DNA from: Syncephalastrum monosporum B8922
Lineage: Eukaryota; Mucoromycota; Mucoromycetes; Mucorales; Syncephalastraceae
Assembly: GCA_000697355.1 (NCBI GenBank)
Contig: JNEN01001230.1
Location: 186,001-250,000, forward strand
Length of the DNA: 64,000 nucleotides
Direction: 5' to 3'
In this document: in pieces, positions 24,930-36,400 of the stretch
Layout: the number at the start of each line of letters is the position of its first letter
How positions within the stretch are numbered: position 1 is the first letter of the stretch
Made by a program: the position numbers and the translations under genes
Notes under the pieces: model-generated
Told to the model about the DNA's origin: nothing
Databases searched by the model: none
Seen by the model: the letters and a program-made list of their open reading frames with translations, nothing else

Positions 24930-25527
24930 CTGATGACGGACGACATTGGCACATCCACAACTAGGCTTGTTCGGGACAAATCAAAAAGGTTGTGGCGGCA
25001 AAGCGCGACAGATGCTTCAATTCCACACGCGCGTTACACTGTCAGGCAGACGTCTTTTGCGGTATCGCGAGCTTCGCACCGTGTCTGTTCTGCCAGCCGA
25101 TTCAGGACAAGCCGGAGACCGAACGTGCTGCGCTCGCCCAGCAGCTGTACGACGACCGCATGCTGCAAGCTTGCTTGCGCATGCCCCGCACACCCCTCGG
25201 CCTTGCGGTCCTGAGTTACTTTAGTAGCTTGGACCCGGAAGATCAGCACTACGAGTCGTGTCAACTCCTCATCCCCAAGCTACGTGCCCTGCGCCTGGCA
25301 TACAAACGCCGCGTCCCTGAAGACACGCATCTTTTAGATAGTGCTCAACGCTCTCCCCCGCCGCGCCGACCAACTCAAGTCTGGTGTCTGGCTCCGTACC
25401 TGGCCGGCTCTGCTGCATACGCTTCGAGAAATCGATCGTTTGTCGCACCCGGATGGCGACTTTGAAGCCGAAGACGACCCGCTCCTGGCGCTAGAGGAGA
25501 GTCTGGCCCCTCCTCCCTTCCTTTGAT
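24930..25527 (+). pseudogene. Second decayed ORF in the mobile-element region
   Basis: A frame from about 24992 encodes paired cysteines (CLFC), then ERAALAQQLYDDRMLQACLR and further helical sequence. At about 25337-25345 the coding sense switches frame and continues to a stop at 25526, ending ALEESLAPPPFL. GC content is higher than the surroundings, unlike neighbouring intergenic DNA. I do not recognise the family. Its position beside the Gag-like remnant suggests it belonged to the same or an adjacent element. Confidence 0.4.
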
Positions 25528-25645
25528 CTGTCGCGCTCGTTTTCCCCATTTTGGGGTTTTTTCTCGAGGTGACGCACGGATCGTAACTTTAATTCCGCAC
25601 TTCTTGCATGAATTTTCATGCCCCCCCTTTCACACGAACGCAGTG

Positions 25646-25676
25646 AGATATTGCCCAAGTGCCTAAAGCAATATCT
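25646..25676. repeat. Short hairpin
   Basis: GAGATATTGC and its complement GCAATATCTC are separated by about 13 bp, forming a ten-pair stem just after the second decayed ORF. The role is unknown. Confidence 0.4.
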
Positions 25677-25697
25677 CCAACCACAATAAAGAAATTT

Positions 25698-25725
25698 TCA
25701 ACTATACTATCACGACTACCGACAT
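25698..25725 (-). repeat. Partial copy of tRNA-His 5' end and flank
   Basis: CTATACTATCACGACTACCGAC and the following T run mirror 23239-23270 (CTATACTATCACGGCTACCGAT), that is, the 5' end of the tRNA-His gene plus its upstream flank, with several substitutions. The rest of the tRNA is absent. The two copies bracket the 2.4 kb segment with the decayed mobile-element ORFs. Confidence 0.65.
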
Positions 25726-25834
25726 TTTTTGAAGTCTAATCAATAAAGATACTTGTAATGTTTGTAAATTCTAAGGTGCCACTGGGTTATTGTTAGATAC
25801 TTGTAGCTTTCATGTCATTTCATCAGAAATATAA

Positions 25835-26340
25835 AAAACATAGGGTTCCGTAACTACACCATTACATAAGCAGGACGCTGAGCAACTGAAGTGTAAATCA
25901 TGGACGAAGCGAAGCGAGTTTCACCGCTGTATATAAAAAAATGTCCTGCAATTAGCTTACCTCCACAGGCGGATTCTAGGCAGCCAGGCAAAGGTTTTGC
26001 CGTCGTGCTATCGGGTCGTGTAATTTATACCTCTGTTCCTTTTTCTGAGATCATGGTGCAGTCAACATCTTGCTTCACGGCAGATTTTTCCCGCTTAAGT
26101 CTACGAGTATCATTCATCAAGATACAGAGAACGCAGATGAAATTCGTGTTATCTGGCACCATTTCCGCGAAACAAGTAAGAGATCAGCACCTGTCATACG
26201 GTCCTTTTTCCCATCGGTAATTGTGAACGCGTGTTAGCAGAGTAAAGCAATGAATCCTTTGAAACGCGAAAGACACTTGACGTCAAATCCAGTCAGGGTC
26301 TTCATTCTTTCTCCCGTTGGCGGAAGCGGTTTATATATTC
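25835..26340 (+). repeat. Dispersed repeat, copy B
   Basis: This is the longest uninterrupted copy of a repeat shared with 22810-22990 and, inverted, with 46180-47010. The best-preserved block is 25979-26015 (GCAGCCAGGCAAAGGTTTTG onward), nearly identical to the complement of 46425-46461. The left end has AGGGTTCCGTAACTACA and CATTACATAAGCAGG, also found in copy C. No open frame is conserved between copies, so it is more likely an LTR or non-coding element than a gene. Confidence 0.7.
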
Positions 26341-27774
26341 GCATGGAAATCCATCGGTGTCAGTCTGGCTCATAATAGACGACTGTTTTATCTCACATCT
26401 ACTTCTCTTCTTTCTTCACTCTGGTCAAAGTCTTTCCTGGCAAATGCATACTATTGTTATTAGATAAATAAACTAGTAAGCGCAACATAGACCACATATG
26501 TTCCCCCAAGTCCCTTTGCCATCGGTTGCCCGCCGGGGGTGCATGATAGTAAGCTGTTGTCGCGTCAAGAGTACACGGTCTTGGAAATCCCTTACCTTAG
26601 CTTGCCGTCTTCTTTTCTGCCTCTTCTCCCGTCTTCTCCTCCGGTTGCCTCTCCTCCACCTCTCTAATTGCTCCCCTCTCGCCAGAGGTTTTTTTTATCC
26701 GCTTTTTCCTCTGTCCGTAAGTAAAGCAAACTCATTCTATACATTGAATATGAGGCATTAACATGTGTCTCAGTTCCGCTCCTTCCTCAACGTTTTTTTT
26801 TTTTTTTTTCTATTCTTCCTCTCCGCTTGCACTCCCTCTCTCTCCTTCTTCCCCGTTTGCGTCCCCTAGTCTAGGCGGTCGGTAGCCGGGACCACCACCA
26901 ACAACATCCTTCCATGAATTTGTGCCACTGCGCCAAATGTCTGCCCTACTCCCACCGGTAGGAGACTGCTGAATGTCATTTTGTAGTTGTGACTCAAGAG
27001 TGCATTCAGTATCAAATAAGGCAGTGGCATGAGCGCGTATCGGCTTTGGCCGCTAATGTATGTAGAAAAAATGAAGTGTAGTTCACGAGGACTGATTTCT
27101 AAACGCTACCATAGTTATGTAAATAAAAACCTTATATACTTCTAGTACAGCCTGGGATGAGGGGCCTCACACATTTCGGTCGATACATACAACAAAGCAG
27201 TCACACGAGCGATAGATTACTTACTATAGCTAATTATGTGGTTTCGTACAAATAAAGCATACCGTTTGTAAGCTGTCTGTCAGCAGCACACTCTTAATAC
27301 TCCATATGGGATGTCTTTAACCTTTTGCAATTTGCACCTAATTAAGATTCACACAAAGAACAATTACTGTAAACCACAGTACAGGATGCGATTGCGCTCG
27401 GTTTATATATTATTTCCCTACCGAGCCTGCATCATTTACTACTCGGCTTGCATCGACTATGTCAACCTATCAAAACTTTTCCATCTTTCATTTTCGAACC
27501 GACCCCTTTCGTCTCTTTAGTAAATTCTGAGAAGAGCAGCTGAAATATACTCTATCGCTGATGGCGCTTATCAGCTGTGATGCCCCTACCATCGAGCGTC
27601 ATCAACATGTTTCATCTGCCGCTTATCATTTCTCAGCGCACGGACCAACAAGATCTTATTAGCCAATGGATTTGCTCGTTGAACAGTGATTCATACCGCT
27701 CAAACGAAAGAGCTAGCAGATTTCGAATTTTCGGACATAACATCTTTGGAAAACGCATGCGAGGTAGTACTGAT
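26341..27774. other. Gene-poor stretch left of the CSL gene
   Basis: It contains pyrimidine-rich tracts (26590-26700, 26790-26850) and no supported gene. Frames at 26498 and 27311 have no domains or splice support. Confidence 0.4.
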
Positions 27775-29637
27775 TTATTGTGAAGATGTTCGAGCGAGTG
27801 ACCACCTTGCACTTTTATCGACAATGTCACAAGCAAGCGCTTTGCTTGTAGGTTGCATGTCTTCCTGCTGCTTGAAAAAAATAGGAAGCTCGAGGTAACG
27901 GTGCTGGTCGGGGGTGACAATGAAATGCTCATAATTAGCCGCCGCTAGCTCGTCTGCCGCGGGTAAAGGTATTATGAGGGCTGAGTTGGTACGCTGAATA
28001 GGTAAGGGCCCGTGGCACCCTACATAGCAGCCACCAAGGGAGTCTGCTAAATCAGGGTTATTGAGGAGGAGAGCGTGTCGTTCTGGATCATATTCGAGGA
28101 GGGACGAAGCAGCAGAGACTGTTGTTACCGTACTCGTGCCTGATAATGGAGAGGAGGAGATCGTTGATGCCAGGGAGGGCGATGAAGATGAGGATGGTGG
28201 TGATAAAGAGGTTCCTGGCGAGGTCGAAGGTGTATGTTTGTCCTTACTACTATCACTACTCTTACTGCCAGGAGCATCGGTCGAAGCAGGCGTAGTTGTA
28301 GCTGTGGGAGCAAAGCTGTACTCGAATTTAGAGATGCCGACGATGGTCCAACACAGATAATCATCGACTTCTTCATAGGCGAGGTCGAGCGGGGTCGTAG
28401 GGCGTACCAGCCGTGAGCTAGCATAATCAATCCAGGCAGGGCCACTATCGACGTGTGGAGATGAAGCAGATATTGCACTTGCTGCCGACAGGTAGATGGG
28501 CGGCTGTGGGTTATGTTGCTGCTGATGGGTGGCGGTGCTTGCGAGCTGGAGAGCAATCTTCTGCATCTGACTCACAGGTCCGTACGCGCAAGCGGCGATG
28601 CGGCCCTTGTCGACTTTGCGGACAATCACGGGTGGCGAGGTGACACCACTTCTGCAATCTTTGAGGACGATTTCGGTGCCATACGTCACAGCGGTTACTG
28701 TTGCTGCAGATGAGTGGTGGTGATGCAGATGTTGATGATGCCGTTGGTGGCTAGCAGTCGTACTGCTGCTACTGCTATTTGACGTTAAAGAGGGTGCGAC
28801 GGTTGGAGTAGGTTGTCGCCGTATGTGAATTTCAAAAGGAGACCAAGTACCGTTCTTGGCGCAAAGATGTTTATCCTCAGACGTCATGTACTTGGTGCGC
28901 ACCGTTTGTGAGTTGATACGATTGAATAGGGCGACAGGTTGGTGTGTCAGGATGCAGGTAGATGCGTTGCGAGCTTTACTAGTCTTTTTTGAGGGCTTCG
29001 ATATGATCGATATTGGGTTAGAGAGGAAGGTTGCAAAGGGTGTCGTGGTGGGTTCAGAGGCGAGGGTGACTCGAAGAGCAAACTGTTTTGCTTTGGCGGT
29101 ACCAGTGACATGGAGGTATTTGAAGGAGCTCGAAGGAGTTGCCTCGGTTAATTGCGTGCGATGTTCGAGAGGCGTATCTTGTGCGCTTGTCTCACACAAG
29201 ATGGACATGGAGACGGTCATAGGTGCTGTGGCGTTGCGCACAGAGACGACGGGCGGTGGGCAAAGAAAACGTTTCTCGGATCCATAAGACTTTTGTGCGA
29301 CTGCAGCGTGATAACAAGTAAGCGTCGTGGGTGTCGTCTCCTGTTGCTGTTGCGGTTGTCTGCGTCGTACTTTCGAGGTATGTTTCTTTCCTTCTAGGTC
29401 GTCGTCTGTCCATCGTCGTTTGGAGGTCTCAAGCTCCTCGCCAGGGCGCCGATATTTGTGCTGATCGTGATACTGTCGTTGTTCACCATTTGAATCTAGA
29501 AGTGACTCGATGGACATGGCTTGATTGTCTCTGCGCTGAGCGTTACGAGGGTTATGCTGGCTGATATCAATGAATTGTATCTTCTTCGAGGAGCCAAAGG
29601 CTCGTTGTGATACGATAGGGGATGCGTCTTGGTCCAT
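27775..29637 (-). CDS. CSL-family (CBF1/Su(H)/LAG-1) transcription factor
   Basis: A single-exon frame of 620 residues. The N-terminal Rel-like domain starts near residue 105 with LTCYHAAVAQKSYGSEKRF and FLCPPPVV, diagnostic for CSL. The beta-trefoil part follows, with ALFNRINSQTVRTKYM and CAKNGTWSPFEIHI. Ser/Thr/His-rich inserts interrupt the domains, a feature of fungal CSL proteins. The C-terminal region (YVGCHGPLPI) fits the last Ig-like domain. Fungi lack Notch; fission-yeast CSL proteins regulate adhesion and cell-cycle genes. DNA binding to a GTGGGAA-like site is expected from the family. The absence of introns is unusual in this window. Confidence 0.88.
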   Translation of the reverse strand: MDQDASPIVSQRAFGSSKKIQFIDISQHNPRNAQRRDNQAMSIESLLDSNGEQRQYHDQHKYRRPGEELETSKRRWTDDDLEGKKHTSKVRRRQPQQQQETTPTTLTCYHAAVAQKSYGSEKRFLCPPPVVSVRNATAPMTVSMSILCETSAQDTPLEHRTQLTEATPSSSFKYLHVTGTAKAKQFALRVTLASEPTTTPFATFLSNPISIISKPSKKTSKARNASTCILTHQPVALFNRINSQTVRTKYMTSEDKHLCAKNGTWSPFEIHIRRQPTPTVAPSLTSNSSSSSTTASHQRHHQHLHHHHSSAATVTAVTYGTEIVLKDCRSGVTSPPVIVRKVDKGRIAACAYGPVSQMQKIALQLASTATHQQQHNPQPPIYLSAASAISASSPHVDSGPAWIDYASSRLVRPTTPLDLAYEEVDDYLCWTIVGISKFEYSFAPTATTTPASTDAPGSKSSDSSKDKHTPSTSPGTSLSPPSSSSSPSLASTISSSPLSGTSTVTTVSAASSLLEYDPERHALLLNNPDLADSLGGCYVGCHGPLPIQRTNSALIIPLPAADELAAANYEHFIVTPDQHRYLELPIFFKQQEDMQPTSKALACDIVDKSARWSLARTSSQ

Positions 29638-29991
29638 AATGTATGGATTTCTTATGCAGAAGCGGGGAAGAAAAGCGAAAGAAATGCGAACTCAGGGAAG
29701 CGAGTGGAGATGAAATATAAAGAAACAGAATGAACAAAAGGAAAAAGAAAGGAAAAATGTTATCTGGTCTTCTAATTCCTTTTAAACAAAACGCATCATA
29801 CGGAAATGCTCTCACGCTACCCGCATATACGTACAGTGTTCGCTTATCTTTTTCATGTCTCCTCTTTTTCCTCTTGCCTCATCCTTGCACTTTTTTTGCT
29901 CCCTTTTCCCCGCGGCACACATGCATCACGTGCGGTTTATTTCCCAGGCTGCGCGCGTGTGTGTTTCTTTGACAGGATTGGCCCCGTTCTT
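29638..29991. other. Spacer between CSL and Sec7-PH genes
   Basis: A 354-bp promoter of the CSL gene and 3' region of the Sec7 gene. A C/T-rich tract lies at 29840-29910 and a CACGTG-type palindrome (ATCACGTGCG) at about 29927-29936. Nothing else is seen. Confidence 0.35.
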
Positions 29992-32551
29992 TTATTGTTG
30001 ATAAGAGGATGCCCTATCTGAGGATACATCGCTCGTCGAGGACGACATGAGGGACCGTTCCATTGCGTCCTCGTAGTATGTGTACCGTTTGACTTGAAAC
30101 GCATAATACTGACGTTTATCGCTCCAGGACGCATAGGCTTGTTTGTGCTCCTCGATTGGCAGCTAACCGAAGCAATCCCGTGACGTGATCAACAACCCAG
30201 GAAATCAAGCCATATTTTTCTTTTCGTCATACCTCTTCGATAGCGTCGTGTTCGGCAAGATGACGATCGTATTCAAAGCAGAGCTGCGCAAGATGTCGCT
30301 TAATGGCCTGGCGTTGCCGAGCAGGGTCGAGTAGGCTGGTGCCAGCGGGGGGTGGAGGTGGGCTCCATGGTTTTGCAATGCTTTGTATGGATGTGGTCTT
30401 GACGCTGGGTATCTTTGACTCACGAGCAGCCCAGTAGTTTGATTGGTTGACCCAAGCCAGCACTTGTTCCTCCGAGCCGCAATCAAACATGTACGATCTT
30501 CCATTGGCCAGTAGGAGCCGGAATACAAATGGCCGTTCTTCGTCTTCGTCCACTGTAGGGCATGCCAGCGCGTGAGCCAGATGGAGTTCGGTATTCAGAT
30601 ATGGACGTTTCTATTTTAGGTGAGATAATCTATAATATACGAGAACTAACAAACACACGAACCCCCAACAACCCCCCAAATTTCCTGTCTCGCATCACCC
30701 AAACCTTTTTCACGAGTTATACTCACCTGTTGGCATGGATGGTGATTATTAGTATGCTGTTGATGACTGACTGTGCTATCAAGGAGCTCCTGCTGATAAT
30801 AGAATGTGTCTTGTTGTTGCTGATCTTGCTGTTTGTGGATGTAAATAAAGAGCGAGCCGCGATCGAGGATCACCCAGCACGGTTTCCACACCACAGTTTC
30901 ATTATGCGTTGCATTAACAACGCATTTACAAGCGAGCGGACCCTCTTTGTACGGCCCCTTTTTCTCACGCTGCACGTCTTTTCTGCGGAGGCTGGTCCAT
31001 GTCCATGCAGACGAACTAGACAGCCGACGTTGCAGTGATCGATCAGCTGCCTATGCACACAACAAATGATTAAACCTGTCAGCTGCCAACGTCCTTAAAT
31101 TTTTTCACGCGTCTTTCCCTCTGCAACCAGTATGCTACCTTGTAATACGTCTGCGGTGCGGTATCATCAGGCACTGATGCCAAATTAAGTACATATGCCT
31201 CGGCACGTTTGCTTGTTCTTCATTTTTTTTTCTTACCTGATATGGAGTCGCTGAAGAGATGTTTTTGTCTCACGGATAAAAAGAGTGCCTAGATATATGG
31301 TTTGAGTTTGGGTTAAAATCCTTTGTAACTATAAGAGCCGGGGCCAAAAAAGTATTTGTGTATCATGTGCTCAGAGAAATGATAAATATGCTTTTTTTAC
31401 CTCGAGACAAACCCGCATCTTGGTGAGCCACTTGTCGACGCCACCTGACGCCAGAATGGTGGTACGTGCTGTGCTTTCGCGCGTGCACACAATCTTGATC
31501 GTTTCCTGGCAATGTTCGGCTACCATGGCGCTACGGCTTTCATTCCCTTTTTGTTCTGGACTGGTATACAGTTTGGTATTCAGCAACAGCAGCGAGTATA
31601 TGATGGTGTAGACAACAGCTATTGGCACCATGGAGCAATGTCATGTCAGCATATGTATACACACATGTACAAGGGTGATATGAAAATAAGGTGTTGACTT
31701 ACCGACGCTGCCGTATATTTCATGGAGATTGCATTTCCAGTATCGACGAGCAAACGCTTCCAGTACACGGTCGAATTCGATGGCCCGTGCGCTACCGAAG
31801 AAGAGCTTTCGGGTGACCTTGCGAAAGGCCGTGTCGAGGCGCATATCCTGCAAATCGAAGCGGTCAAAGTAACGATGCAGTACGGTTTGCCGAGCCCTAT
31901 TTTTTTTTTTTTTTTTTTTTTTTTTGGAAGACCCAATGAGTGATGGTTGGATTTTACTTCTCTTCAGCCCTGCATAACAAACAACAACAGACATGCAGCC
32001 TCGTGGCAGCAGCAGAAAACGTACGGTTGTGTCAAGTAACTCAACAATTGATGGTCAGGACAGACAGACGCATGATCATGCCACAGCACGTCCACTTCGC
32101 CTTCGATCGATTTCGTCTTTTTGCGGAACACGGTCGAGGTTCGCCAGTCATTCGTCTTTGGCATGACCGCCCAATCGTCTTTTACGAGTGCCATGTGGTA
32201 CCATTCGATCAAGGCTGATGCTATGCGCGGGTCAAGACCGTGCGATGGTGAAGGCGCCAGTTGCGATTCAGGGCGTGGCTGCTCCTCGTCTTGTCTGTGG
32301 TCGTCTTCTTCCTGTACAGTCTGCTCCTGCGGTTCCTGGTGATAGTGCCGTGCCGGTGTTGCTGTTGCTGTTGTAGTCGTCGTTGTAGTTGTGCCTGTGG
32401 TTATGGTTGTGGTTGCAGTGGCAGTTGTTGTGGTCGTGACTTGGCTCTTGACCTCTTCGTCTTCTTCCTCGTCTTCTTCCTCCCCGGCTGTTTCGAACGC
32501 CTCATCGTCTGTCGCCGTTTCAATACTGTGTCTATCTTCAAAGTCTTTCAT
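29992..32551 (-). CDS. Sec7-PH domain protein, Arf guanine-nucleotide exchange factor family
   Basis: Exons 32551-32025, 31896-31703, 31618-31401, 31288-31237, possibly 31150-31139, 31046-30727, 30610-30233 and 30162-29992 join in frame to 623 residues (619 without the 12-nt exon). A Thr-rich acidic N-terminus precedes a diverged Sec7 domain (helix pattern FDLQDMRLDTAFRKVTRKL, FDRVLEAFARRY, YTIIYSLLLLNTKLY). A PH domain follows (VVWKPCWVILDRGSLFIYIH, LAHALACPTVDEDEERPFVF, VLAWVNQSNYWAA) and then a short coiled coil. The architecture matches EFA6/Yel1/Syt1-type GEFs, which act on Arf at membranes. The position of the usual catalytic glutamate reads FFGSARAIEFDR, so activity is doubtful. A 25-nt A tract lies in the first intron. 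Confidence 0.85.
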
Positions 32552-32858
32552 AACACTGATGGAAGGTGTCGACGGTGATATAGGCTAGTAAAAGATTATA
32601 GAAAGATTAAAAACAAAAGGGTGATTTGCAAAGTAGTGCTTTTGGGTCTGGAGTTGAAAGTAAATGAAAGACGATACCGCAGGCACCGAGTGATGCACGC
32701 ACTCATGGCTATTAGGCAACACATCGCGTGGCATCGTACGACCCTGTCGGCTGCCTTCATGATAATAATGTCTGTGTCTGCCTTTCGTGTGTCACGTATC
32801 TGTCTTTTTGTCCTTTTCTTCCTCTCCTGTCTTCCTTCCTCTTTTATTTTTCAGTGCT

Positions 32859-33209
32859 TTAAACATGGTCGATTTCTTCGATCTGGCCCCCTTCGTGGTA
32901 GTACTCGGCAAACGTCGTCGAGTCTCTCTCCCGGCTCGCTTCGCTTCGTTTCATGTCGGGCCGCTTTTGCGCAGACTGTTCGCTTTCTTGGCTTATTAAG
33001 CTCGATATATTTGCAGGAATATGTTGCGCCGTAGGCTTTAGATCTGCTGCGGAGTGCTTTGGCATATCGTGGATTGTTTGGATCGGGTTGCCATAACGGA
33101 ACGTGAAATGATCGTCGCTCATGATGGGGTCCCTCTCTGTCTCACCATGATGATGCTGGCGTTGTGGTTGCCGGTGTTGCTGTTTCGGCGAAGAGAAGGG
33201 AGAAGCCAT
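32859..33209 (-). CDS. Hypothetical small protein
   Basis: An intronless frame of 116 codons begins MASPFSSPKQQHRQ and ends with an acidic GGQIEEIDHV. It is Gln-, His- and Ser-rich at the start and polar throughout, without membrane segments or known motifs. The start lies about 220 bp upstream of the neighbouring FarAT-like gene's stop on the same strand. Splice signals are visible inside but none is required. It could be an intrinsically disordered regulator. Expression evidence would decide whether it is real. Confidence 0.45.
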   Translation of the reverse strand: MASPFSSPKQQHRQPQRQHHHGETERDPIMSDDHFTFRYGNPIQTIHDMPKHSAADLKPTAQHIPANISSLISQESEQSAQKRPDMKRSEASRERDSTTFAEYYHEGGQIEEIDHV

Positions 33210-33430
33210 TATATCAAACAGATACACCAAAAAATATTTATATATATATATTGCCGGAGAAGGTGGATGCGTGCGTATGTGTGTGTGTATGAGCGCGTTC
33301 TGAGTGTGTATGTATTATGTACGGAAGGAACGGGACGAAAAAGAGAGCATAAAGGAAGGAAGGATACGATATGGGTAGGTAACAATTATAATCAGCAGTT
33401 TTCATGCAAACAGGGGTTTTATCCCCAAAA

Positions 33431-36400
33431 TTAGCGCCTGAGATTGTAAGCCTCTGAAATGCGTCTGAGCGCTCGGCTGCCCTGCTGCGAAAAACGATCG
33501 ATAGAAGGCGAACTGCTTGTGCGCAGCGCATAGACGAGCTGTACGAGCCCATCCTCCTGCGCATCAAGCTCAATGTTGCGTTTCTTGGCAAATCCAGCGC
33601 TGCCTTGCAAAATACCCTTGATCTGCTTCAAGCATTTCTGGAAAACCTGCTTATTTTGGAATGTTTCGCGCTGCGACACTGCACCCAAGCGGTACGAATC
33701 GATTTGCTGGCATAGGTCGGCCATGTTGGAGTTGGCGCGGTTCATCTGTATCTGAGCCATCAGTGCCTTCATCATGCCTTCGGGATCGACGGGTGACACC
33801 GGCTTCTGCCCGCAGTCGTTGTTCTGTCCCGACAGTTCGAGGAGGGCTTCGCTGGTCGGGATACCAAGTTCGTGCAGCAAAATTTGCGCGTCGGGAGACA
33901 GGCGCTCTTTGGCTTGGATCTCCGTCAAGAAGCCCATCCCCATAAACACGTCCGCCGCTGTCCGGCTCGACTCGGTCGACAGCACCTCACGATAGATCGT
34001 ACGGCGCCCAGTGATAAGGTGGGTCGCGATCCATTGGGCCAAGAGGGGTACGATGCTGCGCGGAAGCATGGGCACGGCCTCCAAGGCAGACAGGGAGCAC
34101 GAGGTGATCCAGTACGAGTCGATGGTCGGGTACACCAGCGAAGCCATGAACATCAACTGTTCATAACGCACTGGGTTGTTGTCCATGTTGGCAAGGAGCT
34201 GCAGCTGCCGACTGTCGGTACGGCGCACCACTTTGCGTTGCTCATAGGTCGCTAAGGCCCAGTTGAAATGCTCGTCGAGGTTCCATGAAAGCACGAATTC
34301 GCGCTCCAGCATTTGAACCAAGAAGCGGAAGCGATCGATAAACTCATCCTCGGAGACTTCGTTTTCAGTGAACGAAAGGTACACCACCGAGAAGAAAGCA
34401 TCCAATAAGAAGACGTCCACAACCTAAGTTATCATTGAGACTCTGATTTCTTTGAGCAGGTTGTGCGATGACTTACCTGGTTGGCGTAGTACGAGAGGGT
34501 CATGACGTTATCCGCATGGTCATTCACACGGATATTGGTATCATCTGTGATATCCTTGCCTTCCACGACGATGTTGCGCGTTTCGTCGAGCATGCGGAAG
34601 GCATACAGGACAATGGCGTCTATATCCTCACCGTCCTGCCAGTCAACTTGATATTCGCGCATCATGAGTTCGACACGCAGCCATTCGACCATATCCTTAA
34701 TCTTGCCGAGGCACACGCCGGCAGTCGCGCGACCGTACAAGACCACAGCCGCCACAAGCGACACAGGTGAGACGACCAGCGCCTTGCGCTGGCGTGTATG
34801 CACCTGCTCTGTGATCTTGTCCACCAGTGCCTTTTCATCCACCAGTCCCTCGGCCTGTTCCTGCACACTCACAGGGTCGCCCACGCCAAAAAGCACACGG
34901 CCGTACTTGCGCGGGGCTTCCAAGCCATCCAGCATTTCCTTGCGTTTGTCCATAGCTTCGCTAGGTCGCACAACGCCTTGCGAGATAGTGGGTAATCCGC
35001 CATTGGGCTTCTGGGTTTGTTGTCTCTGCGGGTGCTGATCAAGGACGAGGTCGATGAGGTAGGGCAGCTCGGGTATACTCTCGTAGGTAATATTGATGGG
35101 CACGACAACAACGTCGCGATGAACCTTGCGTACAAAGCCTGTGGTGCTGTCGACGCTCATGGTGGGACTCTGGACGGTGGTGGGTGTGTCAGGTGACAGG
35201 GGCGGGCTGTTGTTGGCACCATTGTTGAGACTGCCACTGTTTACGCGCGACACCGATGGCGACCGCGGCTGATTTGACTGCAAGGTTGACTCAATCACCA
35301 TTTCGACCATACCGTCGTTGTAAGGTTCTTGGTATTTGCCGTTCCGCGTGCGCGTCTTTTCCAAGCAAAGTGACAAAGCACCGTGCTCACGTAAAAGTAC
35401 CTGAGTGTAGGCTGCCATGACAGCCGAGTTGAGAGGCGAGCGTTTGGTAGGGTCGCGCTTGACATAATAAGCGCCAGCGAGGCGATAGACGTCAGAGATG
35501 GGGCCCAGGTGAGCAAGCGCCTCGTCACACGCAAACGATGGCACAGGCAAATTGTATCGAATGGTGATGTACCAAATGATGAGCGGGTCAAGTACACTCT
35601 TGGAGACAGGAACGTACACCACACGTTTACCGAGGGTAGAATCACGAATCTAACAAAAGTAATAATCCGCGGTGTAAGTCTTCCTTTCTTCTAGATACCA
35701 TTCATCGGTCATATTTTCTTGGCTTTCTTTTTTTTTTACCTTTCGGATAGTGTCGTCGCGCACACGCACGTTCTCAAACATGTCATCAAAGAGAGATTTC
35801 ATAAAGTAACCGGCGAACCACACAAAGGCGAGTTGTGTTCGCTCGCTCATGCGCATCAGGATCTTCATGGCTTCGTTGACAGCCGTCTGTTTTTGCACGC
35901 CGGCGTTTTGTGTGATCTGATGAATGGCCTGGTTGACTCGCTTGTCGTTAAGGACAACAATCTTGACGCTTTCGTCGTTGCTGCCGACTTTTTTACGCCA
36001 CTTGCCGAGGACCAGCCGCTTATCCTTTTCAGATTGGGCGAGTGCGTTTGTGTCCTGGCAAAAGTCGTCCAAGCTGTCGTCGAGATCCGATAACCACTCG
36101 CTATCATCCTTTTGATTGCGTGTCAGAGTGCTATGGTTCATAACTTCCTTGACCTGGGCGATCATACGTTCCGTACGACGCGCGACCTGGTCGGGTGAGA
36201 AGACCGTGCTGACAGCCACCCGGTCCAGGAGTTTCATGTCTTCTTCTTGTAGTGCACAGTGCCAGCCAGAGAGCGGCATGGGGAGGCGTAGGTCGGGTTC
36301 GGCACACACATAGTAGTGGATACCATAGCATGCGTCCATAAAGTAGGTCTTCCAGAATGTTTCGTCAGCATCCTCAGGCACAAGCGCATGTGGATCGAGC

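Noticed and set aside
31897..32024. Lysine-rich coding run from the 25-nt A tract on the minus strand
   Set aside because: The tract lies inside an intron with good borders (gtacgt ... aatag), and removing it restores the Sec7 sequence.
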